Source: an uncultured Lachnobacterium sp. (GTDB taxonomy: Bacteria; Bacillota; Clostridia; Lachnospirales; Lachnospiraceae). Taken from it: a stretch of 21,979 nt of DNA. The position numbers and the translations under genes are program-made. The notes below the pieces were generated by a model. That model did no database searches. It was not told the origin of the DNA and saw only the letters and a list, made by a program, of their open reading frames with translations. Numbering within the stretch: position 1 is the stretch's first letter; each line of letters opens with the position of its first letter. Below, piece after piece: positions 21,463-21,979 of this stretch. The stretch spans positions 1-21,979 of the forward strand of contig URQG01000008.1 of assembly GCA_900549895.1 (NCBI GenBank). Direction: 5' to 3'.

Positions 21463-21979
21463 TTATTCGCTTACCACAGCGACCATACTGTGACGGACTA
21501 CCGTATCTTTGTACATGTAACCCTTTTGCAGCTCCTGTGCAACGACACCCGGTTCATATTCATCACTCTCCACCTGCATCACCGCATTGTGAAGATCCGG
21601 ATTGAATTCCTGTCCGAGTGCTTCGATCGGTTTCACTCCAATGGAATCAAACTCGGTCATCAGCTGCTTATATACTTTATCCATACCGGTCACAAAAGCG
21701 TCATCCTTCTGATCCTCCGGCACTGCTGCAAGGCCTCTCTCAAAATTATCCACAACCGGAAGTACTTTCTCGATAATGGATCTTGCTCCCATGTCAAACA
21801 TCTGGGACTTTTCTTTCTCGGAACGCTTACGGAAGTTATCAAACTCAGCCATCTGGCGTCTGAGACGATCGTTTAAATCTTCGATCTGCTCATCCTTTTT
21901 GTCTTTCTTCTTTTTCTTGCCAAAAAGGCCTTTGTCCTTGGAATCCTTTTCCTTGGAATCCTTTTCCTCGGAATCCTTC
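21463..21979 (-). CDS. grpE: Nucleotide exchange factor GrpE (5' end outside window)
   Basis: The visible 171 residues run open to the right edge. An internal Met (codon at 21850-21852) is not the start, because the frame continues upstream through IEDLNDRLRRQMAEFDNFRKRS, the long GrpE dimerisation helix. The conserved core includes VLPVVDNFERGL, then GVKPIEALGQEFNPDLHNAVM and VVAQELQKGYMYKDTVVRHSMVAV, the C-terminal beta domain that opens the DnaK nucleotide cleft. The N-terminal part is unusually lysine rich (KGLFGKKKKKDKKDEQ) and is preceded by short repeats encoding KDSEE/KDSEK. The gene ends 79 bases before dnaK. Confidence 0.95.
   Translation of the reverse strand, partial: KDSEEKDSKEKDSKDKGLFGKKKKKDKKDEQIEDLNDRLRRQMAEFDNFRKRSEKEKSQMFDMGARSIIEKVLPVVDNFERGLAAVPEDQKDDAFVTGMDKVYKQLMTEFDSIGVKPIEALGQEFNPDLHNAVMQVESDEYEPGVVAQELQKGYMYKDTVVRHSMVAVVSE
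21936..21979 (-). repeat. 15-bp tandem repeat inside grpE N-terminal coding region
   Basis: The plus strand shows CCTTGGAATCCTTTT at 21936-21950 and 21951-21965, followed by a near copy (CCTCGGAATCCTTC) cut by the window edge. On the coding strand each unit adds five residues of the KDSE-K/E type, a charged, disordered segment whose copy number may vary. Confidence 0.85.

Overview
The window looks like a chromosomal segment of a gut-type Clostridia bacterium, most likely Lachnospiraceae. The grounds are clear AGGAGG-type ribosome binding sites, a gene order that follows the Bacillus subtilis dnaK and yrzL-yrrO regions, a GH39 enzyme and AraC regulator of the kind these organisms use on plant glycans, and a moderate-to-low GC feel. 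Family or genus cannot be fixed without a search. The first 48 bases are not genomic: they are an untrimmed Illumina Nextera P7/i7 adapter ending in the Tn5 mosaic end, so the contig effectively begins at base 49.

Layout (almost everything is on the minus strand). From the right edge leftwards: a 5'-truncated grpE, dnaK and dnaJ (heat-shock chaperone operon, closed by a terminator). Next is a two-gene unit encoding a coiled-coil protein with a C-terminal minimal J-domain and a 73-residue protein of unknown function, with its own terminator. Then prmA, rsmE, a NifS-type cysteine desulfurase and thiI. A lone plus-strand gene encodes an HPr-fold protein without the catalytic histidine; it has a strong promoter, a palindrome over the -10 and its own terminator. 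Then mtaB. A separate promoter drives ireB, ruvX, a DUF1292 gene, an RNase J gene, a short MltG-like membrane protein, trmR and trhP. The left end holds a large secreted Ig-like protein, an AraC regulator, a beta-phosphoglucomutase, a histidine phosphatase and, convergent on the plus strand, the C-terminal part of a GH39 glycosidase.

How the genes fit together. The middle is a housekeeping block for protein folding and modification of the translation machinery. PrmA methylates ribosomal protein L11, RsmE methylates 16S rRNA, NifS plus ThiI make 4-thiouridine in tRNA, MtaB makes ms2t6A37, and TrhP plus TrmR make (m)o5U34. RNase J handles RNA turnover. The left end is accessory: carbohydrate-linked genes and an exported protein.

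No rRNA, tRNA, CRISPR array, insertion sequence or prophage was seen. No gene-free stretch exceeds 300 bases; the longest is the roughly 200 bases between dnaJ and the mini-J gene. No wholly new system stands out. The best leads are the histidine-less HPr-like gene with its palindromic operator candidate, the mini-J/73-residue pair next to dnaJ, and the MltG-like protein that lacks its catalytic domain.
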